Shown: piece by piece, positions 17,517-27,890 of the stretch
Layout of the letters: every line of letters starts with the position of its first letter
Position numbering within the stretch: the stretch's first letter is position 1
Assembly (NCBI GenBank): GCA_963782555.1
Contig: CAWAKB010000005.1
Span: forward strand, 496,001 to 560,000
From: Hyphomicrobium_A sp963782555
GTDB lineage: Bacteria > Pseudomonadota > Alphaproteobacteria > Rhizobiales > Hyphomicrobiaceae
Direction: 5' to 3'
DNA length: 64,000 nt
Made by a program: the position numbers and the translations under genes
The notes under the pieces: generated by a model
Database searches by the model: none
What the model was told of the DNA's origin: nothing
What the model saw: the letters and a program-made list of their open reading frames with translations, nothing else

Positions 17517-20500
17517 ATGGGCATTGTCAGGTTCGCGCTCCGGTTTCCGCACACGTTCTACGTGGTGGCCGCGTTCATCCTGTTCATCGGCGCGACCGCG
17601 ATCTGGACCATGCCGGAGGACATCTTCCCGGAGATCAACATCCCGGTCGTGACTGTCATCTGGCAGTACGACGGCCTGGCCACGCCCGAGATGGAGCAGC
17701 GCGTCACCATCTACTCCCAGTACTCGATCAGCGCCAACGTCACCGGCATCAAGGACATGGAGGCGCAAACGCTGAACGGGCTGTCGGTGATCAAGCTCTA
17801 CTTCCAGCCCGACGTCTCAATCGACCTCGCGATCGCACAGATCGTGTCCGCATCAAACTCCATCCGCGCGCTTATGCCTTCCGGCATCCAGCCGCCGATC
17901 GTGGTGCAGTACAACGCCTCCAGCGTCCCCGTGCTGCAGCTGAGCCTGACCTCCGACACCCTCGATCAGTCGAAACTGTACAACTACGGCCTCTACACGC
18001 TGCGCCAGCAGCTCGCTCCGGTGCAGGGCGTCACCTTCCCAACGCCCGACGGCGGCAAGCCGCGCCAGATCATGGTCGACATCGACCCCAAGAAACTGCT
18101 GGCCAAGGGGCTGACGCCGATGGACGTCGTCAACTCCGTCAACGCCCAGAGCCTCACCCTCCCGTCAGGCTACGCGAAGATCGGCAATCTCCAGTACACC
18201 ATTCGCACCAACGCGATGCCCGACACCATCGCGAAGCTGAACGACATCCCGATCAAGTACGTCGACGGCCAGACCGTATTCCTGCGCGACATCGGCAACG
18301 TTCGCGATGGCTGGGCCGTGCAGCAGAACGTCGTACGCGAGAACAGCAACAACGCCGTGCTCTTGAGCGTCATCAAGAACGGCAACGCCTCGACCGTCAC
18401 CGTCGTCGAAGGCGTGCTCGCGGCGTTGAAGGTTGCCCGGGAGGCGGCGCCGAAGGGCCTCAGCATCAACGAGCTGTTCGATCAGTCGAAGTTCGTCACC
18501 GAGGCGATCCATGACGTTGTCCGCGAGGGTCTCATCGCGGCAGGTCTGACCGCGCTGATGATCCTTCTCTTCCTCGGATCCTGGCGTTCCACCCTCGTGG
18601 TGATGATCTCGATTCCGCTGGCGATCCTGAGCTCGATCATCGGCCTGTTCCTGACCGGCAATACGCTAAACACCATGACGCTTGGCGGTCTGGCGCTGGC
18701 CGTCGGCATTCTCGTCGACAACTTTACGGTCACGATCGAGAACACGCACCGCCTGCTCGAGGAAGAGGGCAAGCCGCTGTACGAGGCGACGCTCTACGGC
18801 TCGGCCGGCATCGCGGTGCCGACGCTGGTCTCCACGCTGTCGATTTCTTGCGTGTTCGCATCCGTGGTCTTTCTCGAGGGCCCGGCGAAGTATCTCTTTG
18901 CTCCAATGGGGCTCGCGGTGGTGATGGCGATGCTCGCCTCCTACGGCCTGTCGCGTACGCTCACTCCGATCACGATCGGGCTGCTGCTGCGCAGCGAGCT
19001 CGCGCACAAGCAATCCGGGGCGCCGACCGGCTTCTTCGGCCGCTTCAAGGCGTCTTTTGAGCGCGGCTTCGAGCATATGCGCCAAGGTTATGTCATGCTT
19101 CTGGGCGTGTTGCTCGCACGCCGCTACATCGTACCCTCCGTCGCCGCGGTGTTGCTCGTCATGGGCGTATTCCTCTATCAGGTCGTCGGCCGCGACTTCT
19201 ATCCGAACATCGATGCCGGACAAATAAAGCTGCACGTGCGTGCTCCAGCGGGCATGCGTCTGGAGGAGACGGTCAAGTACTTCACCGCCGTGGAGAAGAC
19301 GGTTCGCAAGGTCATCCCCAAAAAGGACCTTTCGCTGGTCGTCAGCGACATCGGCATCCCGGCAATTGCCTACAACCTTGCTTTCACCGACGGTTCGACG
19401 ATTGCCCAGAACGACGGCACCTTGCTGATCGCTTTGAAGGGGGGGCAATCGCAAACCAACCAATTCATCAAGAAGCTGCGCGTTGCGCTGCCTGAAGCTT
19501 TCCCAAGCGGCATCTTCTATTTCCAAGCCGCCGACATGGTGACGCAGATCCTGAACTTCGGTCTGCCCTCTCAGATCGACGTTCGCACCGTTGGGTCCGA
19601 CGTGAAGACGAATTTTCAGGTTGCGCGCGAATTGCGCCGACGCATGGCGGACGTGCCGGGGCTTGTCGATGTGCACATCCAGCAGGAGGTTTCGAGCCCT
19701 GCGTTCTTCACCGACATCGACCGTTCGCGCGCATTGCAGGTGGGCCTCAACGCTGAATCCATAGCATCCAACCTCAACACCAGCCTCAACTCTTCCGAGC
19801 AGGTCCAGCCGAACTTCTGGACCGATCCCAAGTCGGGCATCCCCTACTACATCGCGGTGCAGACGCCTCAGTACCTGATGGATACCCTGTATGAGGTGAA
19901 GAATACGCCCGTCTCGACCAGCATCGCCGACAAGAACAGTTACGAATCGGCGCAGCCCGTTCCCGGCATGGTCAGCAACATCGCAACGATGCGGCGCGAC
20001 AGCGTGCCCACCAACGCCAACATGACCAACGTCCAGCCCGTGTTCGAGGTCTATGGGGCCGTACAGGGGAAAGATCTCGGCAGTGTCGCCAATGACATCG
20101 GCAAGATCGTCAAGGATCTGGAAAAGAAGCTGAAGCCTGGAAACGTCATCCAGGTGCTTGGCCAGATCCAAAGCATGAATGACTCGTTCACCGACCTGGG
20201 GATCGGGCTCTTGTTCGCCTCCGTGCTCGTCTACCTCCTGATGGTCGTGAACTACCAGAACTTCGGTGAGCCGTTCGTGGTTATTCTCGCACTACCGATG
20301 ACATTCGTCGGCATCCTCACCATGCTGTTCGTTACCGGAACCACATTGAGCGTTCCCTCGCTGATGGGCGCCATCATGGCGGTCGGCGTCGCCTCGGCGA
20401 ACTCGATCCTGCTGGTGACGTTTGCGCGCGAGCAGCAATTGGCCGGCCGGACCTCGTTCCAGGCTGCGATCGACGCCGGCCATACGCGCATCCGCCCCGT

Positions 20501-20717
20501 GCTGATGACGGCCTGCGCGATGATCGTCGGCATGATCCCGATGGCGATCGGCGGCCCCGGCGCCGAGCAGAACGCGGTGCTGGCGCGCGCCGTCATCGGC
20601 GGGCTGTTGTTTGCAACGCCGACGACGCTTCTCTTGGTTCCGTTCCTGTTTGCCGTGCTGCGCAAGAAAAATGACGGCAAAGCGGAGCACGGCGTATTCG
20701 AGGAGGACCTCGCATGA
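17517..20717 (+). CDS. RND efflux transporter with non-canonical proton-relay residues
   Basis: A 1066-residue RND inner-membrane pump of AcrB-like architecture: twelve expected membrane helices and two large periplasmic domains. The ribosome site GGAAGG precedes the ATG. In the fourth helix the usual LVDDAIV is LVDNFTVTIEN, so one of the two relay aspartates is Asn. In the tenth helix the usual SAKNAI is ASANSILLV, so the relay lysine is Ala. Otherwise the length and the FVVILALPMTFVGIL and IRPVLMTACAMIVGMIPMAIG segments are standard. Its stop overlaps the adaptor gene's ATG as ATGA. The outer-membrane partner is probably the lipoprotein gene at 26289. Substrate unknown. Confidence 0.9.
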   Translation: MGIVRFALRFPHTFYVVAAFILFIGATAIWTMPEDIFPEINIPVVTVIWQYDGLATPEMEQRVTIYSQYSISANVTGIKDMEAQTLNGLSVIKLYFQPDVSIDLAIAQIVSASNSIRALMPSGIQPPIVVQYNASSVPVLQLSLTSDTLDQSKLYNYGLYTLRQQLAPVQGVTFPTPDGGKPRQIMVDIDPKKLLAKGLTPMDVVNSVNAQSLTLPSGYAKIGNLQYTIRTNAMPDTIAKLNDIPIKYVDGQTVFLRDIGNVRDGWAVQQNVVRENSNNAVLLSVIKNGNASTVTVVEGVLAALKVAREAAPKGLSINELFDQSKFVTEAIHDVVREGLIAAGLTALMILLFLGSWRSTLVVMISIPLAILSSIIGLFLTGNTLNTMTLGGLALAVGILVDNFTVTIENTHRLLEEEGKPLYEATLYGSAGIAVPTLVSTLSISCVFASVVFLEGPAKYLFAPMGLAVVMAMLASYGLSRTLTPITIGLLLRSELAHKQSGAPTGFFGRFKASFERGFEHMRQGYVMLLGVLLARRYIVPSVAAVLLVMGVFLYQVVGRDFYPNIDAGQIKLHVRAPAGMRLEETVKYFTAVEKTVRKVIPKKDLSLVVSDIGIPAIAYNLAFTDGSTIAQNDGTLLIALKGGQSQTNQFIKKLRVALPEAFPSGIFYFQAADMVTQILNFGLPSQIDVRTVGSDVKTNFQVARELRRRMADVPGLVDVHIQQEVSSPAFFTDIDRSRALQVGLNAESIASNLNTSLNSSEQVQPNFWTDPKSGIPYYIAVQTPQYLMDTLYEVKNTPVSTSIADKNSYESAQPVPGMVSNIATMRRDSVPTNANMTNVQPVFEVYGAVQGKDLGSVANDIGKIVKDLEKKLKPGNVIQVLGQIQSMNDSFTDLGIGLLFASVLVYLLMVVNYQNFGEPFVVILALPMTFVGILTMLFVTGTTLSVPSLMGAIMAVGVASANSILLVTFAREQQLAGRTSFQAAIDAGHTRIRPVLMTACAMIVGMIPMAIGGPGAEQNAVLARAVIGGLLFATPTTLLLVPFLFAVLRKKNDGKAEHGVFEEDLA

Positions 20718-22000
20718 GCGCGGACGAGAAAGTACCAGAGACAGGCGATGCGCCTTGGCCGAGCGGTCCCCAGCCCGGCACCGAAGTGCAACCGCCGCGC
20801 GACACGTCCTCCTTCCGCCGCACCGGCCGGCTGCTCGGCATAGGAGTCGTGATCGTGCTCGGCACGGGGCTCGCTTACGGCACATGGCGGGCCTACGAGA
20901 GCTATCGCGACGTCATGGCCACGACCGAGCAGCGCCGCAACTTCGTGCCCACCCTGCGGGTGGCTCCCGTCAAGCAGAGCGAGAAGCTGGTCCAGGTCAC
21001 GCTGCCGGCCACGACGCTGGCCTTCACCACGGCAAACATGTACGCGCGCGTCTCCGGCTACATCTCCAAGCGCAACGTCGACATCGGCGACCACGTCAAG
21101 AAGGGCGAGCTCTTGGCCTACATCTCCGCACCCGAGATTGAGTGGCAGCTGGCCCAGGCCAAGGCGACGCTGTTACAGAACAAGGCGACGGTGGGCCAGC
21201 TCTTGGCCAGCATGGAGCTGGCGCGCGTGACCGACGTGCGCAACGGACCGCTGGTCGAGCGGGGCTTTGTGAGCGCCTTGAACGGCGACACGTACCGGCT
21301 GAACCTCAAGTCGCAGGAGCAGCAGGTGGAGGCGGCGCAGGCCACCGTGGCGGCCCAGGCCGCGCAGGTTGAGGTGAACCGCCAGCAGAAGGAATACCAG
21401 AGCGTCGTCGCACCGTTCGACGGTGTCATCACCCAGCGCAACGTCGACGTCGGTGATCTCATGGCGAGTGACGCCACCAGCGGCACCTTCATGTTCACCG
21501 TGATGCAGCGCGATGTGATCCGGACGCAAGTCTACGTGCCCCAGGAGCAGGCGTTCGGGCTTGTCCCCGGGGTCAAGGCGGTGGTCCGCGTCCCCGAGAT
21601 GCCGGGGCAGACCTTCGACGGCACGGTGACGCGCATTGCCGACGCCCTGTCGCCGGGAACGCGCACGCTGCTGACCGAGGTCGACATTCCCAACCCGGAA
21701 GGCAAGCTGCAGCCGGGGACCTACGTCACCATCGAGCTCTTCATCCCGCGCAAGACGCCGTCGCTGCTGGTGCCGGCGCAGGGGATCATCTTCAACGAGA
21801 ACGGGATGCAGGTGGCCGTCGTCAAGGACGGCACGGCACATATCCAGAAAGTCTCGGTGACGCGCGATTTGGGTACGGCGATCGAGGTGGACCACGGCGT
21901 CAAAGCCGGCGATCAGGTCATCCTCGATCCGCCGGTCGATCTGCAGAATGGAGCCAAGGTGCGCATCAAGTCGCAGGTGAAGCAGGCCTCGGCGCAATAG
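20714..22000 (+). CDS. RND periplasmic adaptor (membrane-fusion protein)
   Basis: A 428-residue HlyD/AcrA-type adaptor linking the upstream RND pump to an outer-membrane channel. An N-terminal hydrophobic anchor (LLGIGVVIVLGTGLAYGTW) starts near residue 37. The split biotinyl-lipoyl domain shows as VSGYISKRNVDIGDHVKKGE and APFDGVITQRNVDVGDLMAS, with a helical hairpin between them. The C-terminus has the usual beta-barrel and membrane-proximal parts. It is translationally coupled to the pump by ATGA. It converges on the caspase-like gene across 49 bp. Confidence 0.9.
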   Translation: MSADEKVPETGDAPWPSGPQPGTEVQPPRDTSSFRRTGRLLGIGVVIVLGTGLAYGTWRAYESYRDVMATTEQRRNFVPTLRVAPVKQSEKLVQVTLPATTLAFTTANMYARVSGYISKRNVDIGDHVKKGELLAYISAPEIEWQLAQAKATLLQNKATVGQLLASMELARVTDVRNGPLVERGFVSALNGDTYRLNLKSQEQQVEAAQATVAAQAAQVEVNRQQKEYQSVVAPFDGVITQRNVDVGDLMASDATSGTFMFTVMQRDVIRTQVYVPQEQAFGLVPGVKAVVRVPEMPGQTFDGTVTRIADALSPGTRTLLTEVDIPNPEGKLQPGTYVTIELFIPRKTPSLLVPAQGIIFNENGMQVAVVKDGTAHIQKVSVTRDLGTAIEVDHGVKAGDQVILDPPVDLQNGAKVRIKSQVKQASAQ

Positions 22001-22049
22001 CCGTCTCCGATGCGTACGTCTCGCAGTGTCGAGTGCGGCGTTGAGCAGC

Positions 22050-25000
22050 TCAGAACAGCGAGAAGTCGCCGATGAGCGCATTACGCGCCATCCATGGGGT
22101 ATGGGGCGCAAGGCTCGGAAACGTCTTTGCCAGAGCGGTCGAGCGGTCGAGCACCAAAGATCTCACTCCGGCATAGAGCTCGCCGGCATCAAGCAGGCCA
22201 TTGTGGTCGCGATCATATTTGTCACGAGCAGGGCCGATTACATCGACGATTGCGGTGGTGAAAAGCCCACCGCCGGTCGGCGGGTCTTCGATGCTGAACT
22301 CACGTCCCTTCGCCGCTGCCAGCACGACCATCGGCGCGCCGCTGTTGGTAAGGAGCTGCGCGACCACGGAGTCGTTTGAGGTCTTGAACTCGCGACCCGC
22401 GAAGCCCGACTGGCAGGCGTCAAGCAGAACCACGACGCGCGCCGTCGACCGCGCCAAGACCTTGCCGACCTCCGCCCACCCTAGGCTCGTGTCTTTTAGA
22501 TTTGCGCTGTCTGTGGCGGCAGTGATCATACGGAAGCCGGCCTCCCCTCCATCCACGCCGTGGCCGGCGAAGAAGAACACCAGCGTGTCCTCGGGCCGCG
22601 ATTTCGACACGGCGCTATCGAGCGCCTCGATCACGGATTGAGGGGTAGCCGCCTCGTTGGCGAGAACGGCAACATCGACGCTTTCGTACGATCGGGTCGT
22701 TGCGCCTTCCAACGCCTTCTTGAGGCGCATCGCATCGGCACTGCCAAAGTCGAGCGGATCGAAGGCGGTGTCCTCATATTTGTCGATGCCGACCATGACA
22801 CCGTGCAACGTGCCCTTGGCAGCGGTTTGACCAGGAACATGCAGGGCGTTGGGGAGGCTGACCAAACCGTGCTGATCCTCGGCGACCGCTGCCAGCCAGC
22901 GTCCTGCGCCGGGGTCGGCGATATCAAAATCCGTACGCTCGTGCTGTCCGTTGGCCGGAAAGTCCTGCACGAGCCTGCCGTCCGCGTAGATACGAACGCT
23001 CTTCAAGCTTGTAGTGGACGCCGCTTCGATAGTTCCACTCAGCCGCCCATTGGCAGGCGGGCCCCTTAGCTCAAGCGCCGCGGTTGGTGGGGCACCAGGC
23101 AGCTTTGGTGCAGGCGGTACGGTCTGTCCCTCGAGCGTGCGCGCCAGCAATCCGGGACGCTTGAGCATCAACTCGAACTGATTGAAGGAATAAAGGCCCG
23201 GAATGCCGGGGAACTTGAACTGAATGCTGTAGGCACCCTCATACGTCGCGTCGAATGTGCCGTCGGGACGGTAGACGACGACCTCGTCGTCGATGACCTG
23301 TCCCGCAAGGATGATATGCTTCTCGGCTTTCTGGTCTGGTTGTTCCAGCGGGTCGACTGGCGCCGACGACTTGGCGATATCAGCAGGTGCGCGGGGTATC
23401 TCGTGTAACTGGAAGGAGCCGTCGGAGTTCACCTGAAGGAGGTGATGACCGTCCTTCGTCAAGCGCAAATCCTTGAGCAACGTGCCCAACTCCACGGCAA
23501 ATGTGGGCCCAACTTGCTTCTTCTTTGCCAGATCGATGATACCGATGCCGTCAGCGCTACCGACCAGAAGCAATCCACTGGCGGTGATCTGCGCGACGGT
23601 TATGTTCCAGCCTGTCTCACTGGATATGTCGGTGAGGGAATGGTCCTTCAGGTTGGCGAGCCAGATCGTCTCGTATGGCACCTGCGCCGAGCCATCCGTG
23701 TATTGCTGCCTGAGCAGCACCAAGTCTGTGGCATCGGCGCGCCAATGCCAAACGCGGATGATGTCCTTCAAGAACAGCTTGCCTGGCGCATTGAGCGTGT
23801 CGACGCCCGGATCGTGATAACCAGCCTCGAGGATCGGACCCTTTACCCCTTCGAGAAGGGAGGAAACCCGCGCGACCCACGCCGGCTTTTCGGCATCGTA
23901 GCGCCGCCACGCCGCGTCGATGAGGGCCATGCTGTCCGGGCTGTCGCGCATGGCCTGCGTTATCTCCGGTCCCTCCGAGATCCAGCTCTCCACCGGCAGA
24001 TGTTCGGTGAGAGCAACGCCGGCGTCAGCGATGCGGCGGAGTACGGTTCGCTGCTCAATTTGGGCCGGTGGCATCGAGAGGCCGAACCCGCGGCCCTTGA
24101 CGGAATGCCCGCGCAACCCATCGCTACGCTCCGCCAGAACCTCGGGCGCCCCATCGGTGATGTCCTGGTGCGTGATGACCTTTGCGCCGGACCACGAGCC
24201 CACCTGCTGCTCGGGCAGCTTCACGAAGTCGGCGAATGCGGGCCCGTAGTCGGCCTGAAAATTCGAGTTTCCCAAGTGCGACATCTTAATCGTCTCGCCG
24301 AGTCTCCAACGATCGGGGAGCGCGTCGAGCTCAAGTCCGAACGGCACCAGGAGCTTGTTCACTTGGGCCAATGAGGCCGTTTGCTCCGGGGCAGCCGCAA
24401 GCAGATGCTTGCCGTAGATCAGATCGTTGACCGCGACCTCGCCTCTCATGCTGCGGTCGAGGACAAAACCCTGCTCGAGATTGAGCACCAACTGCATTTG
24501 CGCATTGAGCGCGGTACCCTTCGGCTGAAACAGGCTTTCGAATTCCCGCTTATCGATGAGCGTCTGCAGCACGCGGATGCCGGGCTCCAGGGCTCTGGCC
24601 GCCAGAAGAATGCTGTCGTCGCGCGCCCAGATCAGGAAACCGTCGGCAGCCTGGAGGACCATCTCGCCGCTAACTAGGTCGAACACATCCAAGAAGGGCC
24701 GTCCCCAGTTGCGATCCTCTGTCAGCGAGGCAATGAAGCGGCCGGTCGGCGAGAAGTTGGGCTCGGTGCCCTCGTGCTCGAACAATTTGACCGCGGTGAC
24801 GGCGTCGTGGACCTCGTAGCGGCCATCGTAAATGAGCAGGTCGTAGCGGCCGTCGTTCGAGCGAATGATGCGCTTCGGTCGCCCGGTGTCGAAGCGATCC
24901 TGCACGACGAGTTGAGGCTGGCCGGCCCCCACCGAGATCCGGAACGTTTGCGGCGCGCGAAGGACTTGATTGCCGCAGCGACCGCTGCTCACGACGGACC

Positions 25001-26096
25001 AAGTCAAATCCGCCTGACCTTCGCGAAAGAGCCGGACGCCGATCGCGCCATTCAATAAGCCATCGCCAATGACGCGATCGAGAGGAACCACCACGGCGAC
25101 GTCGCGTCCGTCTCCGGTCAAGCCGTAGCGGCTTTTGGTCCCTTTCACGAATGCAGTGAAGGGCTGTCCGACGAAGCGCGACGCAGGGGGCGCTTCCAGA
25201 ACGAGATTGACCGGGATGCTCAATTGGCCCTCGCGTGCGGTCCACAGGGCCTGGAAGGTCTCGCCGAAATCGACCGATGACTTTTCCATGGTGAGCGTAA
25301 CGCGCGCCGCGACCGCTTTGGCCTGGCGCATTGCGTCTCGACAGCTTTGAGTGCGCGATATGCCGCTGCGTGGGGCCGAGTCGCGGGATGCGGTTGCCGC
25401 GGTGAGCAATCCGGTCAAAATCGTCAGCCGGATCCTCAGCTGTAGTGAAAGACATAGGCTTCGGGCGCGACATTGATTGCGCGTGCGCAGAAATTCGCGT
25501 TGCCCCGCTCTGATTTCCTCTGCTGCGCGCTTCGGCGTACTCTCCAGGACCTCCGCATATGTGGCTGCAATTTTTCGATCGAGTTCCGCGAGCTGCGGGT
25601 CCCGACAAATGGCCTGCTCCGCCGGCAAATTCGCAGTGGTGCAATTGAAGCTTGGACGAGCTGTAGTGTCGGGCGGCGGCTGCGCGGGTGCAGGATTGGC
25701 TCTCGCGGTCGGCGGCGGGGCGGCGCCCGGGAGCAGGCCAATGATCTGCGTGCTTCTTCCGCGGCAGTAGTAGCAACAGTTGGAGCATGCTTCGTTTCCG
25801 CCTTTTCCGGCGCCCCAGTACAATCCCTCCTTGTCGGCGGCCCAGGCGCCATAGCAGATGTACTCGCCCGACTTGCAAGAGATGCGATTGGCGTAGCGCC
25901 GGCCGTCCGGAGGGAGGATCCAAACGATTCCATTGCCGGGCCAGATGTTGTTGCGAGACTTTCCGTAGAGCTCGACGTTAAGGGTGCGCCCGGTCTTGTT
26001 CTGAAACAGCCAGTCGAAGTTCTTGGCCGTCGCCTCGCCCGACCAAAGAAAACAAAGCAAAATCACGAAAAGCGAATTTGTGGCAACTCTCCCCAT
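22050..26096 (-). CDS. Secreted caspase-fold (peptidase C14-like) protein
   Basis: A 1348-residue multidomain protein. Residues 1-24 are a signal peptide, so it acts outside the cytoplasm. A Cys-rich region (about 74-112) is followed by a Pro-rich linker and an LprI-like segment (about 150-230, TTANLPAEQAICRDPQLAEL). A long beta-rich, propeller-like middle follows. From about 1095 a metacaspase/C14 domain has catalytic His1179 in FFFAGHG and Cys1228 in LLDACQSG. An EF-hand-like loop, DRDHNGLLDAGE, lies at about 1295-1306. I start at the ATG at 26096, which has a GGGGAG ribosome site. It follows the outer-membrane efflux gene on the same strand by 192 bp. Protease activity is inferred; the target is unknown. 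Confidence 0.82.
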   Translation of the reverse strand: MGRVATNSLFVILLCFLWSGEATAKNFDWLFQNKTGRTLNVELYGKSRNNIWPGNGIVWILPPDGRRYANRISCKSGEYICYGAWAADKEGLYWGAGKGGNEACSNCCYYCRGRSTQIIGLLPGAAPPPTARANPAPAQPPPDTTARPSFNCTTANLPAEQAICRDPQLAELDRKIAATYAEVLESTPKRAAEEIRAGQREFLRTRNQCRARSLCLSLQLRIRLTILTGLLTAATASRDSAPRSGISRTQSCRDAMRQAKAVAARVTLTMEKSSVDFGETFQALWTAREGQLSIPVNLVLEAPPASRFVGQPFTAFVKGTKSRYGLTGDGRDVAVVVPLDRVIGDGLLNGAIGVRLFREGQADLTWSVVSSGRCGNQVLRAPQTFRISVGAGQPQLVVQDRFDTGRPKRIIRSNDGRYDLLIYDGRYEVHDAVTAVKLFEHEGTEPNFSPTGRFIASLTEDRNWGRPFLDVFDLVSGEMVLQAADGFLIWARDDSILLAARALEPGIRVLQTLIDKREFESLFQPKGTALNAQMQLVLNLEQGFVLDRSMRGEVAVNDLIYGKHLLAAAPEQTASLAQVNKLLVPFGLELDALPDRWRLGETIKMSHLGNSNFQADYGPAFADFVKLPEQQVGSWSGAKVITHQDITDGAPEVLAERSDGLRGHSVKGRGFGLSMPPAQIEQRTVLRRIADAGVALTEHLPVESWISEGPEITQAMRDSPDSMALIDAAWRRYDAEKPAWVARVSSLLEGVKGPILEAGYHDPGVDTLNAPGKLFLKDIIRVWHWRADATDLVLLRQQYTDGSAQVPYETIWLANLKDHSLTDISSETGWNITVAQITASGLLLVGSADGIGIIDLAKKKQVGPTFAVELGTLLKDLRLTKDGHHLLQVNSDGSFQLHEIPRAPADIAKSSAPVDPLEQPDQKAEKHIILAGQVIDDEVVVYRPDGTFDATYEGAYSIQFKFPGIPGLYSFNQFELMLKRPGLLARTLEGQTVPPAPKLPGAPPTAALELRGPPANGRLSGTIEAASTTSLKSVRIYADGRLVQDFPANGQHERTDFDIADPGAGRWLAAVAEDQHGLVSLPNALHVPGQTAAKGTLHGVMVGIDKYEDTAFDPLDFGSADAMRLKKALEGATTRSYESVDVAVLANEAATPQSVIEALDSAVSKSRPEDTLVFFFAGHGVDGGEAGFRMITAATDSANLKDTSLGWAEVGKVLARSTARVVVLLDACQSGFAGREFKTSNDSVVAQLLTNSGAPMVVLAAAKGREFSIEDPPTGGGLFTTAIVDVIGPARDKYDRDHNGLLDAGELYAGVRSLVLDRSTALAKTFPSLAPHTPWMARNALIGDFSLF

Positions 26097-26288
26097 CAAA
26101 TTCTCCCCACACAATCTGCAAAACAATTGTTCCCAGTTTGCCCTCGCGGCCTTGGCGCGACAAGTCGAAAACGGTGGACCCCAGCGGGGCCTCACCCGAT
26201 TGAAACGGTCTCTGCCGGGCTGCCAAGCGCGTGCCGAATTGGCGTTCCTCGCGGGGTGAGGGGAGCACCACTCGCCTTTGGCGGCAGA

Positions 26289-27890
26289 TCACAAGCAGGG
26301 CGGCATCACAGGATCGATGGGGCCGCGGATCAGGTCGCGCACGTCGACACAGGTGCGCCAGTGCCGCAGCTGCTCATAGGCCGGCAGCCATGAGGTGTCC
26401 CAGCCGCCGCCGAGCGCCTCGATCAGGTTAACGCTGGCGAGGAAGCGGTTCTGGCGCACGGTGAGCGCGTTGATCTCGTTCGAGAGCAGCACCTGCTCCG
26501 CCTGCACCACGGCGGTGAAGTCTACGGTGCCCTGCTTGTACTCATCGATGGTGATGTGCAGCGCTTCGCGCGCCAGATTGACGGCCTTGGCCAGCGAGCG
26601 GGCCTGGTCGGCGAGGATTCGCAGGTTGGCGAGCTGGTCCTCCACCTGCTGCAAAGCGGTGAGCACGGTCTGGCGGTAGCTCGCGACTGACTGATAGTAG
26701 TTAGCGAGCGCGGCTGCGACCTCGCCACGCCGTAGGCCGCCTTCGTATATGATCTGCGCAAAGTTGCCGCCGATCGACCACACCTCGTTGGCGACGGCAA
26801 TCGGAAAGGCACTGGCGCCGACCCAGCCGTAGGAGGCGTAGGACAGGACGCTGCCGCCGAAGCCGGCGAGGCTCACGTTGGGAAAATAGGCCGCAACCGC
26901 GACGCCGATGAGGGCGTTTTTGCTGGAGATGGTGCGCTCGGCCTGCGCAATGTCGGGGCGGCGCTCCAAGAGATCGGAGGGCACGCTGACGGGCACCACG
27001 GGAATGCGCCGGCCGAGCGGCGAGAATGGAATGGAGACGTCGGCCGGCGGGCGGCCGATCAGCACGGCGATGGCATGCTCGTACTGGGCACGCTGGATGC
27101 CGACGCCGATGGCCTGCGACAGGGTGGTCTGCACCTGCGTCTTGGCGGTGATCACGTCGTAGATTGAGACTGTGCCCTGCTTGTAGCGGGCCTGGGCGAT
27201 CTCGTAGATCTTGCGGTAGTCGGCGACGGTGTCGTTGTAGAGTTTCTGGAGCGAATCCGTGGCGCGCAGGTTGAAGTAGGCCTGCGCGAGCTGGGTGCGG
27301 GCGAGCAGGCGGACGTTGGCGAAGTTGGCGGCACTCGCCTGCGCGGCGCCGATGTTGCTCTCGACCTGGCGCCGCGTCTCGCCCCAGACGTCAATCATCC
27401 ATGCGACTTCCGGCGCGAGCGTTACTGTCGTCTGGGTGACCGCGCTGCTTGCCGTGGTGCCGGTGTAGGCCGCACCGGCCGCGGCCCCTTCGTGCCAGCG
27501 GGTCGGGATGTAGCTCGCGCCGAGTGTGGGGAAGAGCGCCGCGCGGGCCTGCTGCACCAAGGCCGCGGACTGATGGAAGGCAGCTTCGGCCGCAACGATG
27601 TTCTGGTTGTTGACGTCGACCCCTTGCAACAGCGAATTGAGCCTCTCGTCGCCGTAGATCGACCACCAGTCGCCGCGGTCGATGCCGTCCGCAGGCGTGG
27701 CGATCTTCCAGCCCTCGAGCTCCTTGAACTGGGCGGAGATGGGCACCGCCATCGGCTCGTAGTCGGGCCCGACCGCGCAGCTCGACATGAAGAGAGCCGT
27801 GGCGACGAGAGCAACTTGCGCCCGTACGCTCAGCACACGGCTCCTCCCTGGCCGTGGAGCATTCGGCGGTATTGCTGAAAGGCCTTTCAA
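26289..27890 (-). CDS. Outer-membrane efflux lipoprotein (NodT/OprM-like)
   Basis: A 533-residue TolC-like outer-membrane factor. The signal peptide ends in a lipobox (LFMSSCAVGPDYEP), so it is probably lipid-anchored, as in NodT/OprM proteins. Two repeated outer-membrane efflux domains follow, with typical LARTQLAQAYFNLRATDSL and SIGGNFAQIIYEGGLRRGEV segments. It is encoded opposite to and 4.3 kb from the pump/adaptor pair at 17517-22000, which lacks its own channel, so it is the likely partner. The large caspase-like gene lies between them. Confidence 0.87.
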   Translation of the reverse strand: MKGLSAIPPNAPRPGRSRVLSVRAQVALVATALFMSSCAVGPDYEPMAVPISAQFKELEGWKIATPADGIDRGDWWSIYGDERLNSLLQGVDVNNQNIVAAEAAFHQSAALVQQARAALFPTLGASYIPTRWHEGAAAGAAYTGTTASSAVTQTTVTLAPEVAWMIDVWGETRRQVESNIGAAQASAANFANVRLLARTQLAQAYFNLRATDSLQKLYNDTVADYRKIYEIAQARYKQGTVSIYDVITAKTQVQTTLSQAIGVGIQRAQYEHAIAVLIGRPPADVSIPFSPLGRRIPVVPVSVPSDLLERRPDIAQAERTISSKNALIGVAVAAYFPNVSLAGFGGSVLSYASYGWVGASAFPIAVANEVWSIGGNFAQIIYEGGLRRGEVAAALANYYQSVASYRQTVLTALQQVEDQLANLRILADQARSLAKAVNLAREALHITIDEYKQGTVDFTAVVQAEQVLLSNEINALTVRQNRFLASVNLIEALGGGWDTSWLPAYEQLRHWRTCVDVRDLIRGPIDPVMPPCL

